Assembly: GCA_041488375.1 (NCBI GenBank)
Contig: JBGPPD010000173.1
Span: forward strand, 1-6,326
Length of the DNA stretch: 6,326 nucleotides
Source: JAABQT01 sp041488375
GTDB lineage: Bacteria; Pseudomonadota; Gammaproteobacteria; Burkholderiales; SG8-39
Reading direction: 5' to 3'
In this document: positions 1 through 5,877 of the stretch, in pieces
Position numbering within the stretch: position 1 is the first letter of the stretch
Layout: every line of letters begins with the position of its first letter
Notes under the pieces: model-generated
Databases searched by the model: none
What the model saw: only the letters and a program-made list of their open reading frames with translations
Told to the model about the DNA's origin: nothing
Made by a program: the position numbers and the translations under genes

Positions 1-963
1 CGCTGCACGCTGGTGTGCCCGATGGGCATCGACATCGCGGGCCTGGTGCGCCTGGCGCGCGAGGGCATGGCGGCGGGCGGCTTCGCGCCCGGCGACCTGT
101 ACAAGGCCGCGGAAAAGGCGCTCGAGACCGGCAGCCCGATCGGCGTGCGCTGGCCGGCCTTGAAGCGCCAGATCGAGTTGCAGGAACAGGAGACCGGGCT
201 CAAGGTGCCCGTCGACGCCGAGGGCGCCGAGTACATGGTGGTCCTGACCTCGATCGAGATCATGGGCTTTCCCGAGGCAATCGGCGCCCTGGCGCGGATC
301 TTCCGGCAGGCGGGCGCGTCGTGGACCATTCCCAGCGCGGGCTTCGAGGCCACCAACGTGGGAGTGCAGATGGGTTCGCGCGACGTGGCTGCGGCGCTGC
401 TCGAGCGCATCGTGGAGGCGGCGGAGCGGCTGAAAGTGAAAACCGTCATCAGCCCCGAGTGCGGCCACGCCTACTCGGCGCTGCGCTGGGAAGGCCCCAA
501 CCTCCTCGGCCGGCGCTACGGCTTCGAGGTGGTGCAGATCAGCGAGCTGCTGGACCGGTTCGTGCGCGAGGGCCGCTTGCGCCTGCGCGGCAAGGACCCG
601 CGCCGCCTCACGTTCCACGACCCTTGCCAGCTGGTGCGCCGCGGCGGGCTGACCGAGGCGCCGCGCCGGGTGGCAGGCGGGGTGAGCGCGAACATGGTCG
701 ACATGCCCGACTCCGGCACGGCGAGCTTTTGCTGCGGCGGGGGCGGCGGCGTGAGCGCCATCCACCGCGCCGAAGGGCTGCGCTTCGCCGCATTCGAGAT
801 CAAGAAGCAGCAGATCGAAGCCACCGGCGCGCAAGCGGTGGTCACTGCGTGCGGCAACTGCCGCAACGTGCTGGAGGAAGCGATCGAGCACTATGGCATG
901 ACCATGCCGGTGCTCGGCCTGACCGAGCTGGTGGCGCAGTACCTGGACAATGACGGCCGTTGA
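1..963 (+). CDS. DsrK/HdrD-like (Fe-S)-binding protein, C-terminal part (5' end outside window)
   Basis: Codon 1 is already inside the gene, so about the first quarter is missing. The visible 320 residues open with RCTLVCP, the tail (CxxxCP) of a second ferredoxin-type 4Fe-4S motif. Two CCG-type halves follow. The first is degenerate and keeps only Cys154 in a PECGHA segment, as I recall for DsrK/HdrD proteins. The second is complete: Cys209 (HDPC), Cys244-Cys245 (FCCGG), Cys284 and Cys287 (CGNC), with spacings of 34 and 38 residues. In this family the CCG domain binds the iron-sulfur centre that handles disulfide or persulfide chemistry. The protein should be cytoplasmic and membrane-associated through the next gene, which overlaps it by 14 nt and encodes a haem b membrane subunit. 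That pairing resembles DsrMK or TmcBC, with the order of TmcB-TmcC. The physiological substrate is inferred; a DsrC/TusE-like disulfide is the natural guess. Glycolate oxidase GlcF and LutA are less likely, given the DsrM-like partner. GTG at 13 and ATG at 22 fall inside the iron-sulfur motif and are not the true start. Confidence 0.85.
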   Translation, partial: RCTLVCPMGIDIAGLVRLAREGMAAGGFAPGDLYKAAEKALETGSPIGVRWPALKRQIELQEQETGLKVPVDAEGAEYMVVLTSIEIMGFPEAIGALARIFRQAGASWTIPSAGFEATNVGVQMGSRDVAAALLERIVEAAERLKVKTVISPECGHAYSALRWEGPNLLGRRYGFEVVQISELLDRFVREGRLRLRGKDPRRLTFHDPCQLVRRGGLTEAPRRVAGGVSANMVDMPDSGTASFCCGGGGGVSAIHRAEGLRFAAFEIKKQQIEATGAQAVVTACGNCRNVLEEAIEHYGMTMPVLGLTELVAQYLDNDGR

Positions 964-1636
964 ACTCTTGCAGTTCGCACGCGGACCGGCACTGTGGGCC
1001 TCGCTCGCCGTGCTGGTCGCGGGCAGCCTGTGGCGCGTCGCCGGCATCCTGCGGCTCGGCTCCAGGCCGGACCTATCCACGCCGCGCAGCACCCGGTGGC
1101 TCGCCGGCGCGATGCGCGGCATCTTCGCGCGCATGATTCCGCGCGCGGAGTTCCGCCAGAGGAACCAGCTCGGCGTCTGGAACGGATACGTCTATCACCT
1201 CGGCCTGGCCGTGATCGCGTTCGGCTACCTGCCGCACATCCGCTTCATCGAGCGCCTGACCGGTCTTGCCTGGCCGCCGCTGCCGGACGCGGTGGTGTAC
1301 GTGTCCGTCGGACTGACCTTCGTGTCCTTGTTCCTCGCGCTCCTGGAGCGCCTCACTGACCCGGTACGGCGCCTGCTCTCGGGCTTCGACGACTACTTCA
1401 GCTGGTTCGTGGTCCTGCTGCCGCTCGCCACCGGCATGATCGCGATCCAGCAATCGTATGCTCCGAGCGCCGCCGCTGCGCCGGCCATCTATCCGCTGCC
1501 GCTGGCGATCCACCTGTTGAGCGTGGAGCTGCTGTTCCTGTGGCTGCCGTTCGGCAAGCTGGCGCACGCGTTCCTGGTGTTCGCCTCGCGCGGGGTCACC
1601 GGGGCCGCGCTGGGGCGCAAGGGCGCCGCGCTGTGA
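950..1636 (+). CDS. NarI/DsrM-like membrane cytochrome b subunit
   Basis: This 228-residue integral membrane protein has about five predicted hydrophobic helices (near residues 10-33, 80-99, 112-133, 151-167 and 183-210), as in the nitrate reductase gamma subunit NarI and in DsrM. Four histidines lie in or near helices: His83, His96, His188 and His206. The last pair is spaced 18 residues apart, the same spacing as the NarI haem ligands His187 and His205, so two b-type haems are plausible. In this family the subunit passes electrons between the quinone pool and a soluble partner. No nitrate reductase alpha or beta gene is visible, and the upstream overlapping gene is DsrK/HdrD-like, so the partner is probably that protein. 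The ATG lies inside the upstream gene, suggesting translational coupling; no strong Shine-Dalgarno precedes it. The stop codon abuts the stop of the convergent reductase gene. Annotation pipelines would probably call it respiratory nitrate reductase subunit gamma, which would mislead here. Confidence 0.85.
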   Translation: MTAVELLQFARGPALWASLAVLVAGSLWRVAGILRLGSRPDLSTPRSTRWLAGAMRGIFARMIPRAEFRQRNQLGVWNGYVYHLGLAVIAFGYLPHIRFIERLTGLAWPPLPDAVVYVSVGLTFVSLFLALLERLTDPVRRLLSGFDDYFSWFVVLLPLATGMIAIQQSYAPSAAAAPAIYPLPLAIHLLSVELLFLWLPFGKLAHAFLVFASRGVTGAALGRKGAAL

Positions 1637-3082
1637 TCAGGACCCGAGCGGGTTGACGAACAGCTGCGCGCGCGGCAGCCCATGTTCGAGCAGCTGGAAC
1701 TCCGCCGCGCTCGCCCAGGCTTCGGGCCCCGCGAGGTAGACGTCGCAATCGGCCAGCCGCGGATGATCCTGCAACACCTGCCGTAGCATCGCCTCGTCGT
1801 CCGCAAGGGAGCCCTTCGTCGTCAACGGCGTGTAGCGGAAGTCGTCCAGGGCGTCGCCCCAGGAGCGGCACAGGTTGTCCAGGTAGTGGCCGCCCGCGCC
1901 GGCGGCGATCCAGACCAGGTGCAGCGATTCGGCCGCATCGAGCGCCATGGCGTGCTCGATCAGGCTCTTGATGGGCGCGAAGCCGGCTTCGCCGGCGATG
2001 AACACGAGCGGCCGGGACGATTCCTCGTCGAGCACGAATTCCCCGCGCGGTCCCTCGACGCGCACCGACTCCACGCCCTTGAGCCCGCCGAACACGCGCT
2101 CGGCGAAGGCGTCGCCGGCGCGCCGCCGGATGTGGAACTGCAGGTTGCGGTCGTCGCAAGGGCAGCTCGCCACGGGGAAGGCGGCGCCGACGCCCCCGGG
2201 GAGCGCGAGCGACGCCGATTGCCCGGCCAGGAAGCGCAGCCGGTTGCTGCGCGGGGTCTGCAGGTGCAGCAACCGCACGTCCTCGCCGAGTGGGCTCACG
2301 GACTTGACCCTGGCGTCGATGCTCTGCAGCGGCATGTCCGCCGCGCCGTGCGCCTCGCGCGCCTCGAGCACCAGGTCGGTCAGGGCGGTGTTGCAGCACA
2401 TGAGCACGACCCCGGCGATCTTCTCGGCGGCCGTGAGGACGTAGTCGGAATGGCGCGTGCGCTGCGCCTGGCCCGACACGACCCGCGCCTTGCATTTGCC
2501 GCAGCTGCCGATGCTGCAGCCGTAGTCGAGCGACAGCCCCGCGCGCAGCGCCGCCTCCAGCAGGCTGTCGTTGCCGTCGACGAAGAACTCCCGCCCGCTC
2601 GGCTTGACCTGTACGTGCGCGCTCATGATCCTCAGCAAGCTCTCCTGCGCCAGCAGCGGCGGGGCGCCCCGCGCGGCGGGCTCCAGGCGCTGCTGCAGCC
2701 AGGCGAGCAGTCCAGCCGGCGAGGCCGCCGGCCCGCGCAGCTTTGCCTGCAGCTCATCCACGATCCCCCGGTAGTGCTCGAGCTGCGCCTGCGCCTGCGC
2801 CCGCTCCCTGCTCAATTCGCCCAGGCGCGCGACCAGGGCCTCGGCGCTGGGCAGCAGGCGCTCGCGCATGCGCCGGGCAAAGGCGTCGTCCTTGATCGCC
2901 TCGAAGCGCTCCAGGCCGGCATGGTCCTCCAGCCGCGCCTGCGGATAGGCGCGCAGCAGGTCCTCCGCCGCGACCATGCCCTCGAACGCGGCCAGCTCGC
3001 CGCTGCGGATCTTGCTCTGCAGCGCGCCGCGCCTGACGCCGACCAGGCGCGCCGCACGCTGCAGTGTAAGGAGCCGGGGCAT
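1637..3082 (-). CDS. 2Fe-2S ferredoxin / FAD / NAD(P) oxidoreductase with N-terminal HTH-like domain
   Basis: A 481-residue multidomain protein. Residues 4-46 resemble a MerR/excisionase-type helix-turn-helix (LTLQRAARLVGV, then KIRSGEL). Residues 55-116 are charged and helical, possibly a coiled coil. Residues 154-245 form a plant-type 2Fe-2S domain with Cys189, Cys194, Cys197 and Cys229 (CxxxxCxxC, then C 31 residues on); Cys230 is adjacent. Residues 252-350 are the flavin half and 355-481 the pyridine nucleotide half, with GEAGFAP at 364-370 where related reductases have GGTGFAP. The layout matches NAD(P)H-dependent ferredoxin reductases such as the CDP-6-deoxyglucoseen reductase and phenol or methane monooxygenase reductase families, apart from the N-terminal addition. 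The usual flavin motif RxYS reads AAFP at 300-303. It is probably a soluble electron-transfer protein whose partner is unknown. The start is supported by GGGAAGG a few bases upstream. It is transcribed divergently from cysG and converges with the cytochrome b gene with no spacer. Confidence 0.85.
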   Translation of the reverse strand: MPRLLTLQRAARLVGVRRGALQSKIRSGELAAFEGMVAAEDLLRAYPQARLEDHAGLERFEAIKDDAFARRMRERLLPSAEALVARLGELSRERAQAQAQLEHYRGIVDELQAKLRGPAASPAGLLAWLQQRLEPAARGAPPLLAQESLLRIMSAHVQVKPSGREFFVDGNDSLLEAALRAGLSLDYGCSIGSCGKCKARVVSGQAQRTRHSDYVLTAAEKIAGVVLMCCNTALTDLVLEAREAHGAADMPLQSIDARVKSVSPLGEDVRLLHLQTPRSNRLRFLAGQSASLALPGGVGAAFPVASCPCDDRNLQFHIRRRAGDAFAERVFGGLKGVESVRVEGPRGEFVLDEESSRPLVFIAGEAGFAPIKSLIEHAMALDAAESLHLVWIAAGAGGHYLDNLCRSWGDALDDFRYTPLTTKGSLADDEAMLRQVLQDHPRLADCDVYLAGPEAWASAAEFQLLEHGLPRAQLFVNPLGS

Positions 3083-3083
3083 G

Positions 3084-3092
3084 CACCTTCCC
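3084..3092 (-). promoter_or_regulatory. Shine-Dalgarno of the HTH-2Fe-2S reductase gene
   Basis: On the minus strand GGGAAGGTG lies directly before the ATG whose last base pairs with position 3080. Its AAGGTG part is a good match to the anti-Shine-Dalgarno sequence, though slightly close to the start. It fixes the start so that the HTH-like N-terminus is translated and is not an artefact of an over-long reading frame. Confidence 0.6.
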
Positions 3093-3101
3093 GTTTGAAT
3101 C

Positions 3102-3108
3102 TATCATA
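3102..3108. promoter_or_regulatory. Candidate bidirectional -10 element between reductase gene and cysG
   Basis: The divergent 53-nt intergenic region contains CTATCATAG (3101-3109), a palindrome with four-base arms around a central C, within an AT-rich patch that is unusual in this window. It reads TATCAT on the plus strand (3102-3107) and TATGAT on the minus strand (3108-3103), each one mismatch from TATAAT. No convincing -35 box is visible at 17 nt on either strand. Transcription starts here would give short leaders of about 15-25 nt. The same palindrome could instead be, or overlap, an operator. Sequence-based guess only. Confidence 0.35.
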
Positions 3109-3135
3109 GCGAAGCGCCCGCTCACGCAGAACGCC

Positions 3136-4464
3136 ATGGACTTCCTGCCGATCTTCCTCGATATTCGCGATCAGCCCTGCCTGGTGGTGGGCGGCGGCGA
3201 GGTGGCCGCGCGCAAGCGCGCGCTGCTGCTGCGCGCCGGCGCGCGCGTGACCGAGATCGCGCCGGCGCTGTTCCGGGAGCAGAGCCTGGAGGGGTTTGCG
3301 CTCGCGATCGCCGCCACCGGCGACGAGGCCGTGAACCGCGCGGTCGCCGCCGCCGCGAAGGCGCGGCGCATCCCGGTGAACGTGGTCGACCAGCCCGCGC
3401 TGTGCACGTTCATCCTGCCCTCGATCATCGAGCGCGCGCCGCTCGTGGTGGCGGTGTCCAGCGGCGGCGCCTCGCCGGTGCTGGCGCGGCTGCTGCGCGC
3501 GCGCCTGGAGAGCCTCATCCCGGCGGGCTACGGGCGCCTCGCCGCGCTGGCGGGGGCGTTCCGCGACCAGGTCAAGGCGCGCTTCAAGCCGCGGGAGCGG
3601 CGGCGCTTCTGGGAGCGCGTGCTGCAGGGCCCGATCGCCGAGCTGGTGTTCAGCGGCCGCGACGCCGAGGCGCGCGCGGCCCTGCAGGCCTCGCTGGAGG
3701 ACACGCGCCTCGCCTTCGGCGGCGGCGAGGTGGCCCTGATCGGCGCCGGCCCGGGCGATCCGGACCTGCTCACCTTCCGCGCCCTGCGCCTCATGCAGCA
3801 GGCCGACGTGGTGGTGTACGACCGGCTGGTGTCGCGGCCGGTCCTCGACCTGGTGCGCCTGGAGGCCGAGCGCATCTACGCCGGCAAGGAGCGCGCGCTG
3901 CACGCGCTGCCGCAGGACGACATCAACCACCTGCTGGTGCGCCTGGCGCGCGAGGGCAAGCGCGTGGTGCGCCTGAAGGGCGGCGATCCGTTCATCTTCG
4001 GGCGCGGCGGCGAGGAGATCGACACGCTGGCCGCCGAAGGCATTCCCTTCCAGGTGGTGCCCGGCATCACGGCGGCGGCGGGCTGCGCCAGCTACGCCGG
4101 CATCCCGCTCACGCACCGCGACTACGCGCAGTCGGTGGTGTTCGTCACCGGCCACATGCAAGACGGCAGCATGGACCTGAACTGGGCGGCGCTCGCGCAG
4201 CCGCGCCAGACCATCGTGTTCTACATGGGGCTGCTCGGCGTGGAGGTCCTGTGCCGCGAGCTCGCCGCGCACGGCCTGCCGGCCGCCACGCCGGCCGCGC
4301 TCGTCCAGGCGGGCACCACGCCGCAGCAGCGCGTGCTGACGGGAACGCTGCAGACGCTGCCGGGGATCGTGCGCGGCAGCGGCGTCAAGGCGCCCACGCT
4401 GATCATCATCGGCGAGGTCGTCAGGCTGCGCGAGCGCCTGAAATGGTTCGAACCCGCGGCATGA
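3136..4464 (+). CDS. cysG: Siroheme synthase CysG (precorrin-2 dehydrogenase/ferrochelatase + uroporphyrinogen-III C-methyltransferase)
   Basis: A 442-residue cytoplasmic bifunctional enzyme that converts uroporphyrinogen III to siroheme by two SAM-dependent methylations, NAD-dependent oxidation and iron insertion. It is collinear with E. coli CysG from the first residues (MDFLPIF). The N-terminal half has the NAD site VVGGGEVAARK (17-27), Asp85 in NVVD (equivalent to catalytic Asp104) and Ser109 in AVSSGG (equivalent to Ser128). The methyltransferase half has GAGPGD (203-208), VYDR with Asp229 (Asp248), Lys251 (Lys270), LKGGDPFIFGRGGEE (280-294), PGITAAAG (309-316) and Met364 (Met382). The shift of exactly 19 against E. 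coli numbering reflects a missing segment near residues 44-52, discussed in the findings. It is the first gene of an operon with Rieske, TrpD-like and YeeE genes, 7 nt before the Rieske start. No clear Shine-Dalgarno precedes the ATG, but the match to the E. coli N-terminus supports it. Siroheme would serve a sulfite or nitrite reductase encoded elsewhere. Confidence 0.97.
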   Translation: MDFLPIFLDIRDQPCLVVGGGEVAARKRALLLRAGARVTEIAPALFREQSLEGFALAIAATGDEAVNRAVAAAAKARRIPVNVVDQPALCTFILPSIIERAPLVVAVSSGGASPVLARLLRARLESLIPAGYGRLAALAGAFRDQVKARFKPRERRRFWERVLQGPIAELVFSGRDAEARAALQASLEDTRLAFGGGEVALIGAGPGDPDLLTFRALRLMQQADVVVYDRLVSRPVLDLVRLEAERIYAGKERALHALPQDDINHLLVRLAREGKRVVRLKGGDPFIFGRGGEEIDTLAAEGIPFQVVPGITAAAGCASYAGIPLTHRDYAQSVVFVTGHMQDGSMDLNWAALAQPRQTIVFYMGLLGVEVLCRELAAHGLPAATPAALVQAGTTPQQRVLTGTLQTLPGIVRGSGVKAPTLIIIGEVVRLRERLKWFEPAA

Positions 4465-4471
4465 GACTTCC

Positions 4472-4801
4472 GTGACGCAGGAATTCATCGACGCGGGCAA
4501 GGCGGGCGAGCTCGCGCCCGGCACGATGCAGCGCGTCGAGGTGCGCGGCCGGCGCATCCTGCTCGCCAACGTGGACGGGCGCATCTGCGCCGCCGACGAC
4601 ACCTGCACCCACGAAGACGCCTCGCTTTCGACCGGCGTGCTGAAAGGCGCGCTGGTGAAATGCCCGCTGCACGGCAGCCGCTTCAACGTCTGCACCGGCG
4701 AGGCGCTGGAGGAGCCGGCGGAAGAGAATCTCCGCACCTATGCGGTGCGGCTGGAAGGCGGGCGCATCCTGCTCGGCCTGCCCGAAGGGGGGACGCCGTG
4801 A
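4472..4801 (+). CDS. NirD-like Rieske [2Fe-2S] ferredoxin
   Basis: A 109-residue protein that is essentially one Rieske domain. The ligand set is complete: Cys45 and His47 in CTH, Cys64 and His67 in CPLHGSRF, separated by 16 residues. It has no signal peptide or membrane anchor, so it should be a cytoplasmic Rieske-type ferredoxin like those of aromatic dioxygenases or the NirD small subunit of nitrite reductase. No NirB or dioxygenase subunit is in the window, so the partner is unknown; the neighbouring siroheme synthase makes a sirohaem reductase one possibility. The start is GTG at 4472, 7 nt after the cysG stop. The ATG at 4461 is in the same frame spacing region but opens only a four-codon peptide ending in TGA, so it is not the start. 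No strong ribosome site is visible, which fits coupling to cysG. The stop overlaps the next start in GTGA. Confidence 0.9.
   Translation: MTQEFIDAGKAGELAPGTMQRVEVRGRRILLANVDGRICAADDTCTHEDASLSTGVLKGALVKCPLHGSRFNVCTGEALEEPAEENLRTYAVRLEGGRILLGLPEGGTP
4785..4792 (+). promoter_or_regulatory. Shine-Dalgarno deciding the GTG start at 4798
   Basis: AAGGGGGG ends 5 nt before GTG 4798, whose GTGA overlaps the Rieske stop. The nearby in-frame ATG at 4813 has no comparable purine-rich site, so GTG 4798 is the better start for the TrpD-like gene. Confidence 0.6.
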
Positions 4802-5877
4802 GCGCTCCCCTGATGGACTCGATCCTCAAGCGCATCGCCACCGGGCCGGAGCTGAGCAAGGACATCTCGCGCGAGGAGGCCTGCGCCGGCATGCGCCTGG
4901 TGCTCGACGCCGAGGTCGATCCGGTGCAGGCCGGGGTATTCCTGATCGCGCTGCGCATGAAGCGCGAGACCGACGAGGAGAACCGCGGCGTGCTCGAAGC
5001 GATCCGCGAGGCCACGCTGCGCGCCACCGCGCCGGTGGACGAGGTGCTCGACCTCGGCGATCCCTACGACGGCTACAACCGGACGCTGCCGGCCGCGCCG
5101 TTCCTGCCGGCGGTGCTCGCCGCCTGCGGCGTCGCGGCGGTCTCGCACGGCGTGGAGCGCATGGGGCCCAAGTACGGCGTCACGCACCGGCTGGTGCTGC
5201 GCGCCGCCGGCCTGCCCGTGGACCTCGAGCCGCAAGAAGCCGCCGCTCGCCTTGGCGATCCGGGCATCGGCTGGGCCTACATCGACCAGAAGGCGTTCTG
5301 CCCGAAGCTCTACGCGCTCGCCGGGTTGCGCGCGCTCATCGTCAAGCGGCCCGCCATCACCACCGTGGAGGTGCTGGCCGGGCCGGTGCGCGGCCGGCTG
5401 AAGACCCACCTGGTCACCGGCTACGTGCACAAGCCCTATCCGCGCATCTATGCGCTGCTCGCGCGCCACGCCGGCTTCGACTCGGCGCTCATCGTGCGCG
5501 GGGTGGAGGGTGGCGTGATTCCTTCCCTCTCCCATGGCGGCAAGGCGTTCCACTATCACGCGGGCGGCGAGGAATCCTCCACCGAGTTCAGGCCGGCCGA
5601 GCTGGGCATCGAGCAATCGGTGCGCGCGCCGCGCATCCGCGGCGCGAGCGACGAGGGCGAGGGCGAAGCGCCGCTCGACGTTGCGGCAGTCGCGAAAGCG
5701 GCCGCCGAGGCCGGCATGGCGGCGCTCGCCGGGCGGCCCGGCGCTACGCGCGACGCCCTGGTCTACGGCGCTGCCCTGTGCCTGTGGCACCTCGGGCGCC
5801 ACGGCAGCCTGAGCAGCGCCGCCGACGCCGTGCGCGGGGTACTCGATCACCGCAAAGCCCTGGAGCATCTCCGATGA
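4798..5877 (+). CDS. Anthranilate phosphoribosyltransferase-like (TrpD/TrpD2 family) protein
   Basis: A 359-residue protein with the nucleoside phosphorylase/TrpD fold: an N-terminal helical domain (about 8-75, including AGVFLIALRMKRET at 45-58) and an alpha/beta domain. True TrpD enzymes use GTGGD, a KHGN motif and a DE pair to bind PRPP and magnesium. Here the first region reads DLGDPYDGYNR (85-95), the second SHGVERMGPKYG (116-127), and the DE region reads VEGGV (236-240). The fold is therefore recognisable but the canonical PRPP site is not, and a role in tryptophan synthesis is unlikely. The closest named relative is the TrpD2 group typified by E. coli YbiB, described as a nucleic-acid-binding protein; membership is my inference. 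The gene is coupled to the Rieske gene (GTGA overlap) and to the YeeE gene (ATGA overlap), which suggests a role tied to sulfur or sirohaem metabolism. The start could be ATG 4813 (354 residues), but GTG 4798 has the better ribosome site. Substrate unknown. Confidence 0.8.
   Translation: MSAPLMDSILKRIATGPELSKDISREEACAGMRLVLDAEVDPVQAGVFLIALRMKRETDEENRGVLEAIREATLRATAPVDEVLDLGDPYDGYNRTLPAAPFLPAVLAACGVAAVSHGVERMGPKYGVTHRLVLRAAGLPVDLEPQEAAARLGDPGIGWAYIDQKAFCPKLYALAGLRALIVKRPAITTVEVLAGPVRGRLKTHLVTGYVHKPYPRIYALLARHAGFDSALIVRGVEGGVIPSLSHGGKAFHYHAGGEESSTEFRPAELGIEQSVRAPRIRGASDEGEGEAPLDVAAVAKAAAEAGMAALAGRPGATRDALVYGAALCLWHLGRHGSLSSAADAVRGVLDHRKALEHLR
5862..5865 (+). promoter_or_regulatory. Shine-Dalgarno of the YeeE/YedE gene
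   Basis: GGAG lies 8 nt before ATG 5874, inside the end of the TrpD-like gene. It supports that ATG and termination-reinitiation at the ATGA overlap. Confidence 0.5.

Noticed and set aside
15..953. A 312-codon plus-strand frame overlapping the DsrK/HdrD-like gene
   Set aside because: Arg/Gly-rich frame shadow; the other frame carries the cysteine motifs.
950..1636. Annotation as a genuine respiratory nitrate reductase gamma subunit
   Set aside because: No NarG, NarH or NarJ gene is visible, and the overlapping partner is DsrK/HdrD-like, so a DsrM/TmcC-type role fits better.
1642..1653. Small hairpin ACCC-GAGC-GGGT near the convergent stops as a terminator
   Set aside because: Only a four-pair stem, no U-run on either strand, and it lies inside the reductase coding sequence.
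1886..3109. A 407-codon plus-strand open frame opposite the reductase gene
   Set aside because: It is antisense to a gene with clear 2Fe-2S and NAD motifs and its composition is shadow-like.
3402..4475. A 357-codon plus-strand open frame in another frame of cysG
   Set aside because: Arg/Ala/Gly-rich frame-shifted shadow of the cysG coding sequence.
2812..4737. A 641-codon open frame on the minus strand across cysG and the Rieske gene
   Set aside because: Its translation is low-complexity and rich in Arg, Ala, His and Gln. It lies opposite well-recognised cysG and Rieske genes and has no family motifs; a GC-rich antisense shadow.
4660..4797. N-terminal extension of the TrpD-like protein back to ATG 4660
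   Set aside because: The extension lies wholly inside the Rieske coding sequence, reads as Arg/Ala-rich shadow, and GTG 4798 has a good Shine-Dalgarno.
4738..5868. A 376-codon minus-strand open frame opposite the TrpD-like gene
   Set aside because: No recognisable domain, Arg/Ala/His-rich shadow composition, and the plus strand encodes a fold-recognisable protein coupled to its neighbours.
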